Positions 17,126 through 29,934 of a stretch of DNA of 64,000 bases are shown here, one piece after another. Within the stretch, counting starts at the first letter, position 1. Each line of letters opens with the position of its first letter. The stretch comes from Limnomonas spitsbergensis (taxonomy: Eukaryota; Chlorophyta; Chlorophyceae; Chlamydomonadales), in assembly GCA_037349105.1 (NCBI GenBank), contig JAYJMM010000036.1, positions 6,050,001-6,114,000 on the forward strand. The letters are read 5' to 3'. Below the pieces are notes generated by a model, which saw only the letters and a program-made list of their open reading frames with translations, had not been told where the DNA came from and did not search any database. A program made the position numbers and the translations under genes.

Positions 17126-19181
17126 TTCACGCTCATGACGGTCTCAAACCTGCTCACCAGCCAATCATAGCTTCGTAAACAGTCTCTTTAAAGCCACGGA
17201 CACGACTGCTCTTGATCACTCTTTCTCCAAGACGACGGCAGAATCGGCGACCGAGCCAAGGTGCGGCGAGACACACCGCTTTCACGGAACCCTCTTAAGG
17301 ACAAGGCCTCCGGGGAGATGACCCTGCAACACGCCTTGCGTCGTTTAAAAGCAAACGGCTGGCCATATATAGGAGGGCGATTTCAGGAGACCTCTCCCCT
17401 CGGCCAAACGACCTGCTCCAACACGCGTCGTTGTTATTTCGTCCGGGTGGAACGCTTGTCCTTGGCTGAAGCCGGCGTCCGGAACCACGCCAAAAGCTTA
17501 ATGGCACCCACTTGAGGGTGTTCGACAGCCGCAACCCATAGGAGCTCGCCGTTCACCGACATCGTTGGCCCACTTTTCCGGGGGCGCGTCAATTAGGCCA
17601 CCGGGCCCAACCGACCGATCGCCCAAGTCGACCGCACCGACCAAGCTCCTCGTCACCACCCTTCGTGGATGGCGCTTCCCGCCATCGATTTGCTGTATGC
17701 GAGACTTGAAGGGCCTCGCTCCTACGGTCTTGTGAGGTTTCTCCTCGTTGTTCCGCTTGGGTAGTTCATGCTTCTTGCCATGCCTATAGGTTGGCTTGTT
17801 TCAAGACGCGACTCGAAGAATCGGCGAGCCCATTTCCGGCAAAGCCTACTGAAATTGGGGCTTGACATGATTGTGCCCCCGGTACACGCCGGGGTTATTT
17901 TACATGCTCGTGCAAAGTCCCGGTCCATGTCTTTCCTTCAAATAACTGATTGCGACTCACATAGCAACTCGGAGATGAACGTTGACCATTAAGTCTATAG
18001 TCAAAGTCGTGGACTACTCGTGGTTGTGCCATATCATGTTCTTTAGAGTCGAGTTTTGACGCATGTCTTTCAAAGATTTATATTGTATGTGATCGCTTCT
18101 CAACTTCTCATTTTTTGATCACATGCATTTGGATCTCGGTTGTAGTCGAAGAAGGGCCGGTCGAAGACTCGAAAACATCTGCTATAGACAAGTATCTTAC
18201 GTTTTTCTGGTATCAACCTCAATCACACGGACTATGCAGCATGTGGAGACGCAAAAAGGACACCTGCCACATTGCCGTTTCTACGCCTCCGTCGGTAACT
18301 GACAATAAACCTTTGCCGTCGTGCTCATCATAATCTTGGGGCTGACTAAACTACGGGTAGATAAAATCGTCCCACACTATCGGCCTTTTTAAGAACCTCT
18401 GCTTGGCCAGGGCCGGCTACAAAGAGAACCTCGCATGTCAAAAACGGTTACTTGGCAGACCCTCGGTGCTTCCCTTGTGCACGGTAAATTCGCACTTTGA
18501 CATGTCCCCAACATGCATACTGAATATGTTACTAGTTAAATATTTTGGGGGTGAGCGGGTACATGCGCGATAGAATAACAATTAGCAAAAAGTGTGTGCG
18601 GCCGGTCAGTAACAGGCCCAACCAACTATTTTGTCAGTGCGCGGGGTATTTTCTGTACCTACCATCAAAAACTGATTAAGACTGATTTATGCCACATCCA
18701 TTCACATATTGCTGACCGTGTACTTTTCTTTCAAGCATCAAACTAGGTTTTTAAACGAGTCGACAATACGTAGTGGTTGCAAGAGTTGCGCAAAGTAAAT
18801 TTTACGACTCACAGAAAGTGTTGTTAAATTGCTTGTTACGAACTTGCTTCGCAACATAACAAGCAACTTGTTTTATAACATACACGTGCACAAAGTAGAG
18901 TACTTTTTGCTTGCGCAACAAATTTGATATATTTGTCATCCAAAGGGGTGCGCGGACTCTATTCGATTTCACGGTACAACTATGGTTGAGTCTGTGCGGA
19001 CAAGTCGCGATGTACATATCAAGCTCCTAGCACGAGAGGTTGATAGGCTCCCTCTTAAATATATGAGTGCATGTAAGATTCTTGCGCTCTACCATCCCAC
19101 CCTACCTCACTGGGCACACTTGGAGGTTTGCATGCTCCTTGTGCATCCTATTCACCGCTAAAATGTTTAGGTGCGTGCGTG

Positions 19182-19260
19182 TAAGAGTCTTGCGCTCTGC
19201 CAACTGAGCTAACCGGGCAGTCTTCGCCCAATGAGGGGCTCGAACCCTCGACCACAAGAT
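19182..19260 (-). tRNA. trnK-CUU: Circularly permuted tRNA-Lys(CUU), unit 3 (consensus copy)
   Basis: Transcribed from the minus strand, the order is 3' half (19260-19225), spacer AAGACT (19224-19219), 5' half (19218-19182). Joined in tRNA order the 73 nt fold fully. Acceptor GCCCGGT pairs with ATTGGGC (two G-U pairs), with discriminator G73. D arm is GCTC/GAGC around AGTTGGCA. Anticodon stem is CAAGA/TCTTG with loop CTCTTAA, anticodon CUU. Variable region is TGGTC. T arm is GAGGG/CCCTC with TTCGAGC. A box TAGCTCAGTTGG and B box GGTTCGAGCCC are intact but in reversed order. The breakpoint falls between positions 37 and 38, the canonical tRNA intron site. Leader GCGTG and trailer CACGC can pair beyond the anticodon stem, resembling a relaxed bulge-helix-bulge. 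It decodes AAG. Expression is unproven. Confidence 0.87.
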
Positions 19261-21315
19261 TTCACGCTCATGACGGTCTCAAACCTGCTCACCAGCCAAT
19301 CATAGCTTCGTAAACAGTCTCTTTAAAGCCACGGACACGACTGCTCTTGATCACTCTTTCTCCAAGACGACGGCAGAATCGGCGACCGAGCCAAGGTGCG
19401 GCGAGACACACCGCTTTCACGGAACCCTCTTAAGGACAAGGCCTCCGGGGAGATGACCCTGCAACACGCCTTGCGTCGTTTAAAAGCAAACGGCTGGCCA
19501 TATATAGGAGGGCGATTTCAGGAGACCTCTCCCCTCGGCCAAACGACCTGCTCCAACACGCGTCGTTGTTATTTCGTCCGGGTGGAACGCTTGTCCTTGG
19601 CTGAAGCCGGCGTCCGGAACCACGCCAAAAGCTTAATGGCACCCACTTGAGGGTGTTCGACAGCCGCAACCCATAGGAGCTCGCCGTTCACCGACAGCGT
19701 TGGCCCACTTTTCCGGGGGCGCGTCAATTAGGCCACCGGGCCCAACCGACCGATCGCCCAAGTCGACCGCACCGACCAAGCTCCTCGTCACCACCCTTCG
19801 TGGATGGCGCTTCCCGCCATCGATTTGCTGTATGCGAGACTTGAAGGGCCTCGCTCCTACGGTCTTGTGAGGTTTCTCCTCGTTGTTCCGCTTGGGTAGT
19901 TCATGCTTCTTGCCATGCCTATAGGTTGGCTTGTTTCAAGACGCGACTCGAAGAATCGGCGAGCCCATTTCCGGCAAAGCCTACTGAAATTGGGGCTTGA
20001 CATGATTGTGCCCCCGGTACACGCCGGGGTTATTTTACATGCTCGTGCAAAGTCCCGGTCCATGTCTTTCCTTCAAATAACTGATTGCGACTCACATAGC
20101 AACTCGGAGATGAACGTTGACCATTAAGTCTATAGTCAAAGTCGTGGACTACTCGTGGTTGTGCCATATCATGTTCTTTAGAGTCGAGTTTTGACGCATG
20201 TCTTTCAAAGATTTATATTGTATGTGATCGCTTCTCAACTTCTCATTTTTTGATCACATGCATTTGGATCTCGGTTGTAGTCGAAGAAGGGCCGGTCGAA
20301 GACTCGAAAACATCTGCTATAGACAAGTATCTTACGTTTTCTGGTATCAACCTCAATCACACGGACTATGCAGCATGTGGAGACGCAAAAAGGACACCTG
20401 CCACATTGCCGTTTCTACGCCTCCGTCGGTAACTGACAATAAACCTTTGCCGTCGTGCTCATCATAATCTTGGGGCTGACTAAACTACGGGTAGATAAAA
20501 TCGTCCCACACTATCGGCCTTTTTAAGAACCTCTGCTTGGCCAGGGCCGGCTACAAAGAGAACCTCGCATGTCAAAAACGGTTACTTGGCAGACCCTCGG
20601 TGCTTCCCTTGTGCACGGTAAATTCGCACTTTGACATGTCCCCAACATGCATACTGAATATGTTACTAGTTAAATATTTTGGGGGTGAGCGGGTACATGC
20701 GCGATAGAATAACAATTAGCAAAAAGTGTGTGCGGCCGGTCAGTAACAGGCCCAACCAACTATTTTGTCAGTGCGCGGGGTATTTTCTGTACCTACCATC
20801 AAAAACTGATTAAGACTGATTTATGCCACATCCATTCACATATTGCTGACCGTGTACTTTTCTTTCAAGCATCAAACTAGGTTTTTAAACGAGTCGACAA
20901 TACGTAGTGGTTGCAAGAGTTGCGCAAAGTAAATTTTACGACTCACAGAAAGTGTTGTTAAATTGCTTGTTACGAACTTGCTTCGCAACATAACAAGCAA
21001 CTTGTTTTATAACATACACGTGCACAAAGTAGAGTACTTTTTGCTTGCGCAACAAATTTGATCTATTTGTCATCCAAAGGGGTGCGCGGACTCTATTCGA
21101 TTTCACGGTACAACTATGGTTGAGTCTGTGCGGACAAGTCGCGATGTACATATCAAGCTCCTAGCACGAGAGGTTGATAGGCTCCCTCTTAAATATATGA
21201 GTGCATGTAAGATTCTTGCGCTCTACCATCCCACCCTACCTCACTGGGCACACTTGGAGGTTTGCATGCTCCTTGTGCATCCTATTCACCGCTAAAATGT
21301 TTAGGTGCGTGCGTG

Positions 21316-21394
21316 TAAGAGTCTTGCGCTCTGCCAACTGAGCTAACCGGGCAGTCTTCGCCCAATGAGGGGCTCGAACCCTCGACCACAAGAT
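21316..21394 (-). tRNA. trnK-CUU: Permuted tRNA-Lys(CUU), unit 4
   Basis: Consensus copy, same halves and spacer as unit 3. Confidence 0.85.
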
Positions 21395-23450
21395 TTCACG
21401 CTCATGACGGTCTCAAACCTGCTCACCAGCCAATCATAGCTTCGTAAACAGTCTCTTTAAAGCCACGGACACGACTGCTCTTGATCACTCTTTCTCCAAG
21501 ACGACGGCAGAATCGGCGACCGAGCCAAGGTGCGGCGAGACACACCGCTTTCACGGAACCCTCTTAAGGACAAGGCCTCCGGGGAGATGACCCTGCAACA
21601 CGCCTTGCGTCGTTTAAAAGCAAACGGCTGGCCATATATAGGAGGGCGATTTCAGGAGACCTCTCCCCTCGGCCAAACGACCTGCTCCAACACGCGTCGT
21701 TGTTATTTCGTCCGGGTGGAACGCTTGTCCTTGGCTGAAGCCGGCGTCCGGAACCACGCCAAAAGCTTAATGGCACCCACTTGAGGGTGTTCGACAGCCG
21801 CAACCCATAGGAGCTCGCCGTTCACCGACAGCGTTGGCCCACTTTTCCGGGGGCGCGTCAATTAGGCCACCGGGCCCAACCGACCGATCGCCCAAGTCGA
21901 CCGCACCGACCAAGCTCCTCGTCACCACCCTTCGTGGATGGCGCTTCCCGCCATCGATTTGCTGTATGCGAGACTTGAAGGGCCTCGCTCCTACGGTCTT
22001 GTGAGGTTTCTCCTCGTTGTTCCGCTTGGGTAGTTCATGCTTCTTGCCATGCCTATAGGTTGGCTTGTTTCAAGACGCGACTCGAAGAATCGGCGAGCCC
22101 ATTTCCGGCAAAGCCTACTGAAATTGGGGCTTGACATGATTGTGCCCCCGGTACACGCCGGGGTTATTTTACATGCTCGTGCAAAGTCCCGGTCCATGTC
22201 TTTCCTTCAAATAACTGATTGCGACTCACATAGCAACTCGGAGATGAACGTTGACCATTAAGTCTATAGTCAAAGTCGTGGACTACTCGTGGTTGTGCCA
22301 TATCATGTTCTTTAGAGTCGAGTTTTGACGCATGTCTTTCAAAGATTTATATTGTATGTGATCGCTTCTCAACTTCTCATTTTTTGATCACATGCATTTG
22401 GATCTCGGTTGTAGTCGAAGAAGGGCCGGTCGAAGACTCGAAAACATCTGCTATAGACAAGTATCTTACGTTTTTCTGGTATCAACCTCAATCACACGGA
22501 CTATGCAGCATGTGGAGACGCAAAAAGGACACCTGCCACATTGCCGTTTCTACGCCTCCGTCGGTAACTGACAATAAACCTTTGCCGTCGTGCTCATCAT
22601 AATCTTGGGGCTGACTAAACTACGGGTAGATAAAATCGTCCCACACTATCGGCCTTTTTAAGAACCTCTGCTTGGCCAGGGCCGGCTACAAAGAGAACCT
22701 CGCATGTCAAAAACGGTTACTTGGCAGACCCTCGGTGCTTCCCTTGTGCACGGTAAATTCGCACTTTGACATGTCCCCAACATGCATACTGAATATGTTA
22801 CTAGTTAAATATTTTGGGGGTGAGCGGGTACATGCGCGATAGAATAACAATTAGCAAAAAGTGTGTGCGGCCGGTCAGTAACAGGCCCAACCAACTATTT
22901 TGTCAGTGCGCGGGGTATTTTCTGTACCTACCATCAAAAACTGATTAAGACTGATTTATGCCACATCCATTCACATATTGCTGACCGTGTACTTTTCTTT
23001 CAAGCATCAAACTAGGTTTTTAAACGAGTCGACAATACGTAGTGGTTGCAAGAGTTGCGCAAAGTAAATTTTACGACTCACAGAAAGTGTTGTTAAATTG
23101 CTTGTTACGAACTTGCTTCGCAACATAACAAGCAACTTGTTTTATAACATACACGTGCACAAAGTAGAGTACTTTTTGCTTGCGCAACAAATTTGATCTA
23201 TTTGTCATCCAAAGGGGTGCGCGGACTCTATTCGATTTCACGGTACAACTATGGTTGAGTCTGTGCGGACAAGTCGCGATGTACATATCAAGCTCCTAGC
23301 ACGAGAGGTTGATAGGCTCCCTCTTAAATATATGAGTGCATGTAAGATTCTTGCGCTCTACCATCCCACCCTACCTCACTGGGCACACTTGGAGGTTTGC
23401 ATGCTCCTTGTGCATCCTATTCACCGCTAAAATGTTTAGGTGCGTGCGTG

Positions 23451-23529
23451 TAAGAGTCTTGCGCTCTGCCAACTGAGCTAACCGGGCAGTCTTCGCCCAA
23501 TGAGGGGCTCGAACCCTCGACCACAAGAT
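23451..23529 (-). tRNA. trnK-CUU: Permuted tRNA-Lys(CUU), unit 5
   Basis: Consensus copy. Confidence 0.85.
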
Positions 23530-25585
23530 TTCACGCTCATGACGGTCTCAAACCTGCTCACCAGCCAATCATAGCTTCGTAAACAGTCTCTTTAAAGCCA
23601 CGGACACGACTGCTCTTGATCACTCTTTCTCCAAGACGACGGCAGAATCGGCGACCGAGCCAAGGTGCGGCGAGACACACCGCTTTCACGGAACCCTCTT
23701 AAGGACAAGGCCTCCGGGGAGATGACCCTGCAACACGCCTTGCGTCGTTTAAAAGCAAACGGCTGGCCATATATAGGAGGGCGATTTCAGGAGACCTCTC
23801 CCCTCGGCCAAACGACCTGCTCCAACACGCGTCGTTGTTATTTCGTCCGGGTGGAACGCTTGTCCTTGGCTGAAGCCGGCGTCCGGAACCACGCCAAAAG
23901 CTTAATGGCACCCACTTGAGGGTGTTCGACAGCCGCAACCCATAGGAGCTCGCCGTTCACCGACAGCGTTGGCCCACTTTTCCGGGGGCACGTCAATTAG
24001 GCCACCGGGCCCAACCGACCGATCGCCCAAGTCGACCGCACCGACCAAGCTCCTCGTCACCACCCTTCGTGGATGGCGCTTCCCGCCATCGATTTGCTGT
24101 ATGCGAGACTTGAAGGGCCTCGCTCCTACGGTCTTGTGAGGTTTCTCCTCGTTGTTCCGCTTGGGTAGTTCATGCTTCTTGCCATGCCTATAGGTTGGCT
24201 TGTTTCAAGACGCGACTCGAAGAATCGGCGAGCCCATTTCCGGCAAAGCCTACTGAAATTGGGGCTTGACATGATTGTGCCCCCGGTACACGCCGGGGTT
24301 ATTTTACATGCTCGTGCAAAGTCCCGGTCCATGTCTTTCCTTCAAATAACTGATTGCGACTCACATAGCAACTCGGAGATGAACGTTGACCATTAAGTCT
24401 ATAGTCAAAGTCGTGGACTACTCGTGGTTGTGCCATATCATGTTCTTTAGAGTCGAGTTTTGACGCATGTCTTTCAAAGATTTATATTGTATGTGATCGC
24501 TTCTCAACTTCTCATTTTTTGATCACATGCATTTGGATCTCGGTTGTAGTCGAAGAAGGGCCGGTCGAAGACTCGAAAACATCTGCTATAGACAAGTATC
24601 TTACGTTTTTCTGGTATCAACCTCAATCACACGGACTATGCAGCATGTGGAGACGCAAAAAGGACACCTGCCACATTGCCGTTTCTACGCCTCCGTCGGT
24701 AACTGACAATAAACCTTTGCCGTCGTGCTCATCATAATCTTGGGGCTGACTAAACTACGGGTAGATAAAATCGTCCCACACTATCGGCCTTTTTAAGAAC
24801 CTCTGCTTGGCCAGGGCCGGCTACAAAGAGAACCTCGCATGTCAAAAACGGTTACTTGGCAGACCCTCGGTGCTTCCCTTGTGCACGGTAAATTCGCACT
24901 TTGACATGTCCCCAACATGCATACTGAATATGTTACTAGTTAAATATTTTGGGGGTGAGCGGGTACATGCGCGATAGAATAACAATTAGCAAAAAGTGTG
25001 TGCGGCCGGTCAGTAACAGGCCCAACCAACTATTTTGTCAGTGCGCGGGGTATTTTCTGTACCTACCATCAAAAACTGATTAAGACTGATTTATGCCACA
25101 TCCATTCACATATTGCTGACCGTGTACTTTTCTTTCAAGCATCAAACTAGGTTTTTAAACGAGTCGACAATACGTAGTGGTTGCAAGAGTTGCGCAAAGT
25201 AAATTTTACGACTCACAGAAAGTGTTGTTAAATTGCTTGTTACGAACTTGCTTCGCAACATAACAAGCAACTTGTTTTATAACATACACGTGCACAAAGT
25301 AGAGTACTTTTTGCTTGCGCAACAAATTTGATCTATTTGTCATCCAAAGGGGTGCGCGGACTCTATTCGATTTCACGGTACAACTATGGTTGAGTCTGTG
25401 CGGACAAGTCGCGATGTACATATCAAGCTCCTAGCACGAGAGGTTGATAGGCTCCCTCTTAAATATATGAGTGCATGTAAGATTCTTGCGCTCTACCATC
25501 CCACCCTACCTCACTGGGCACACTTGGAGGTTTGCATGCTCCTTGTGCATCCTATTCACCGCTAAAATGTTTAGGTGCGTGCGTG

Positions 25586-25664
25586 TAAGAGTCTTGCGCT
25601 CTGCCAACTGAGCTAACCGGGCAGTCTTCGCCCAATGAGGGGCTCGAACCCTCGACCACGAGAT
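25586..25664 (-). tRNA. trnK-CUU: Permuted tRNA-Lys(CUU), unit 6
   Basis: Carries the T42-to-C change (TCTCG) seen in units 2 and 7, giving one mismatch in the anticodon stem; otherwise consensus. Confidence 0.75.
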
Positions 25665-27720
25665 TTCACGCTCATGACGGTCTCAAACCTGCTCACCAGC
25701 CAATCATAGCTTCGTAAACAGTCTCTTTAAAGCCACGGACACGACTGCTCTTGATCACTCTTTCTCCAAGACGACGGCAGAATCGGCGACCGAGCCAAGG
25801 TGCGGCGAGACACACCGCTTTCACGGAACCCTCTTAAGGACAAGGCCTCCGGGGAGATGACCCTGCAACACGCCTTGCGTCGTTTAAAAGCAAACGGCTG
25901 GCCATATATAGGAGGGCGATTTCAGGAGACCTCTCCCCTCGGCCAAACGACCTGCTCCAACACGCGTCGTTGTTATTTCGTCCGGGTGGAACGCTTGTCC
26001 TTGGCTGAAGCCGGCGTCCGGAACCACGCCAAAAGCTTAATGGCACCCACTTGAGGGTGTTCGACAGCCGCAACCCATAGGAGCTCGCCGTTCACCGACA
26101 TCGTTGGCCCACTTTTCCGGGGGCGCGTCAATTAGGCCACCGGGCCCAACCGACCGATCGCCCAAGTCGACCGCACCGACCAAGCTCCTCGTCACCACCC
26201 TTCGTGGATGGCGCTTCCCGCCATCGATTTGCTGTATGCGAGACTTGAAGGGCCTCGCTCCTACGGTCTTGTGAGGTTTCTCCTCGTTGTTCCGCTTGGG
26301 TAGTTCATGCTTCTTGCCATGCCTATAGGTTGGCTTGTTTCAAGACGCGACTCGAAGAATCGGCGAGCCCATTTCCGGCAAAGCCTACTGAAATTGGGGC
26401 TTGACATGATTGTGCCCCCGGTACACGCCGGGGTTATTTTACATGCTCGTGCAAAGTCCCGGTCCATGTCTTTCCTTCAAATAACTGATTGCGACTCACA
26501 TAGCAACTCGGAGATGAACGTTGACCATTAAGTCTATAGTCAAAGTCGTGGACTACTCGTGGTTGTGCCATATCATGTTCTTTAGAGTCGAGTTTTGACG
26601 CATGTCTTTCAAAGATTTATATTGTATGTGATCGCTTCTCAACTTCTCATTTTTTGATCACATGCATTTGGATCTCGGTTGTAGTCGAAGAAGGGCCGGT
26701 CGAAGACTCGAAAACATCTGCTATAGACAAGTATCTTACGTTTTTCTGGTATCAACCTCAATCACACGGACTATGCAGCATGTGGAGACGCAAAAAGGAC
26801 ACCTGCCACATTGCCGTTTCTACGCCTCCGTCGGTAACTGACAATAAACCTTTGCCGTCGTGCTCATCATAATCTTGGGGCTGACTAAACTACGGGTAGA
26901 TAAAATCGTCCCACACTATCGGCCTTTTTAAGAACCTCTGCTTGGCCAGGGCCGGCTACAAAGAGAACCTCGCATGTCAAAAACGGTTACTTGGCAGACC
27001 CTCGGTGCTTCCCTTGTGCACGGTAAATTCGCACTTTGACATGTCCCCAACATGCATACTGAATATGTTACTAGTTAAATATTTTGGGGGTGAGCGGGTA
27101 CATGCGCGATAGAATAACAATTAGCAAAAAGTGTGTGCGGCCGGTCAGTAACAGGCCCAACCAACTATTTTGTCAGTGCGCGGGGTATTTTCTGTACCTA
27201 CCATCAAAAACTGATTAAGACTGATTTATGCCACATCCATTCACATATTGCTGACCGTGTACTTTTCTTTCAAGCATCAAACTAGGTTTTTAAACGAGTC
27301 GACAATACGTAGTGGTTGCAAGAGTTGCGCAAAGTAAATTTTACGACTCACAGAAAGTGTTGTTAAATTGCTTGTTACGAACTTGCTTCGCAACATAACA
27401 AGCAACTTGTTTTATAACATACACGTGCACAAAGTAGAGTACTTTTTGCTTGTGCAACAAATTTGATATATTTGTCATCCAAAGGGGTGCGCGGACTCTA
27501 TTCGATTTCACGGTACAACTATGGTTGAGTCTGTGCGGACAAGTCGCGATGTACATATCAAGCTCCTAGCACGAGAGGTTGATAGGCTCCCTCTTAAATA
27601 TATGAGTGCATGTAAGATTCTTGCGCTCTACCATCCCACCCTACCTCACTGGGCACACTTGGAGGTTTGCATGCTCCTTGTGCATCCTATTCACCGCTAA
27701 AATGTTTAGGTGCGTGCGTG

Positions 27721-27799
27721 TAAGAGTCTTGCGCTCTGCCAACTGAGCTAACCGGGCAGTCTTCGCCCAATGAGGGGCTCGAACCCTCGACCACGAGAT
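27721..27799 (-). tRNA. trnK-CUU: Permuted tRNA-Lys(CUU), unit 7
   Basis: Carries the T42-to-C change shared with units 2 and 6; otherwise consensus. Confidence 0.75.
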
Positions 27800-29855
27800 T
27801 TCACGCTCATGACGGTCTCAAACCTGCTCACCAGCCAATCATAGCTTCGTAAACAGTCTCTTTAAAGCCACGGACACGACTGCTCTTGATCACTCTTTCT
27901 CCAAGACGACGGCAGAATCGGCGACCGAGCCAAGGTGCGGCGAGACACACCGCTTTCACGGAACCCTCTTAAGGACAAGGCCTCCGGGGAGATGACCCTG
28001 CAACACGCCTTGCGTCGTTTAAAAGCAAACGGCTGGCCATATATAGGAGGGCGATTTCAGGAGACCTCTCCCCTCGGCCAAACGACCTGCTCCAACACGC
28101 GTCGTTGTTATTTCGTCCGGGTGGAACGCTTGTCCTTGGCTGAAGCCGGCGTCCGGAACCACGCCAAAAGCTTAATGGCACCCACTTGAGGGTGTTCGAC
28201 AGCCGCAACCCATAGGAGCTCGCCGTTCACCGACAGCGTTGGCCCACTTTTCCGGGGGCACGTCAATTAGGCCACCGGGCCCAACCGACCGATCGCCCAA
28301 GTCGACCGCACCGACCAAGCTCCTCGTCACCACCCTTCGTGGATGGCGCTTCCCGCCATCGATTTGCTGTATGCGAGACTTGAAGGGCCTCGCTCCTACG
28401 GTCTTGTGAGGTTTCTCCTCGTTGTTCCGCTTGGGTAGTTCATGCTTCTTGCCATGCCTATAGGTTGGCTTGTTTCAAGACGCGACTCGAAGAATCGGCG
28501 AGCCCATTTCCGGCAAAGCCTACTGAAATTGGGGCTTGACATGATTGTGCCCCCGGTACACGCCGGGGTTATTTTACATGCTCGTGCAAAGTCCCGGTCC
28601 ATGTCTTTCCTTCAAATAACTGATTGCGACTCACATAGCAACTCGGAGATGAACGTTGACCATTAAGTCTATAGTCAAAGTCGTGGACTACTCGTGGTTG
28701 TGCCATATCATGTTCTTTAGAGTCGAGTTTTGACGCATGTCTTTCAAAGATTTATATTGTATGTGATCGCTTCTCAACTTCTCATTTTTTGATCACATGC
28801 ATTTGGATCTCGGTTGTAGTCGAAGAAGGGCCGGTCGAAGACTCGAAAACATCTGCTATAGACAAGTATCTTACGTTTTTCTGGTATCAACCTCAATCAC
28901 ACGGACTATGCAGCATGTGGAGACGCAAAAAGGACACCTGCCACATTGCCGTTTCTACGCCTCCGTCGGTAACTGACAATAAACCTTTGCCGTCGTGCTC
29001 ATCATAATCTTGGGGCTGACTAAACTACGGGTAGATAAAATCGTCCCACACTATCGGCCTTTTTAAGAACCTCTGCTTGGCCAGGGCCGGCTACAAAGAG
29101 AACCTCGCATGTCAAAAACGGTTACTTGGCAGACCCTCGGTGCTTCCCTTGTGCACGGTAAATTCGCACTTTGACATGTCCCCAACATGCATACTGAATA
29201 TGTTACTAGTTAAATATTTTGGGGGTGAGCGGGTACATGCGCGATAGAATAACAATTAGCAAAAAGTGTGTGCGGCCGGTCAGTAACAGGCCCAACCAAC
29301 TATTTTGTCAGTGCGCGGGGTATTTTCTGTACCTACCATCAAAAACTGATTAAGACTGATTTATGCCACATCCATTCACATATTGCTGACCGTGTACTTT
29401 TCTTTCAAGCATCAAACTAGGTTTTTAAACGAGTCGACAATACGTAGTGGTTGCAAGAGTTGCGCAAAGTAAATTTTACGACTCACAGAAAGTGTTGTTA
29501 AATTGCTTGTTACGAACTTGCTTCGCAACATAACAAGCAACTTGTTTTATAACATACACGTGCACAAAGTAGAGTACTTTTTGCTTGCGCAACAAATTTG
29601 ATCTATTTGTCATCCAAAGGGGTGCGCGGACTCTATTCGATTTCACGGTACAACTATGGTTGAGTCTGTGCGGACAAGTCGCGATGTACATATCAAGCTC
29701 CTAGCACGAGAGGTTGATAGGCTCCCTCTTAAATATATGAGTGCATGTAAGATTCTTGCGCTCTACCATCCCACCCTACCTCACTGGGCACACTTGGAGG
29801 TTTGCATGCTCCTTGTGCATCCTATTCACCGCTAAAATGTTTAGGTGCGTGCGTG

Positions 29856-29934
29856 TAAGAGTCTTGCGCTCTGCCAACTGAGCTAACCGGGCAGTCTTCG
29901 CCCAATGAGGGGCTCGAACCCTCGACCACAAGAT
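29856..29934 (-). tRNA. trnK-CUU: Permuted tRNA-Lys(CUU), unit 8
   Basis: Consensus copy. Confidence 0.85.

Noticed and set aside
18092..18101. ATCGCTTCTC in each unit, identical to the first 10 nt of U2 snRNA
   Set aside because: The following sequence does not match U2; there is no GTAGTA branch-site recognition sequence or Sm site nearby.
18369..18383. GTCCCACACTATCGG in each unit, similar to the plant snRNA upstream element
   Set aside because: The match is imperfect, and no snRNA-like sequence follows at the expected distance.
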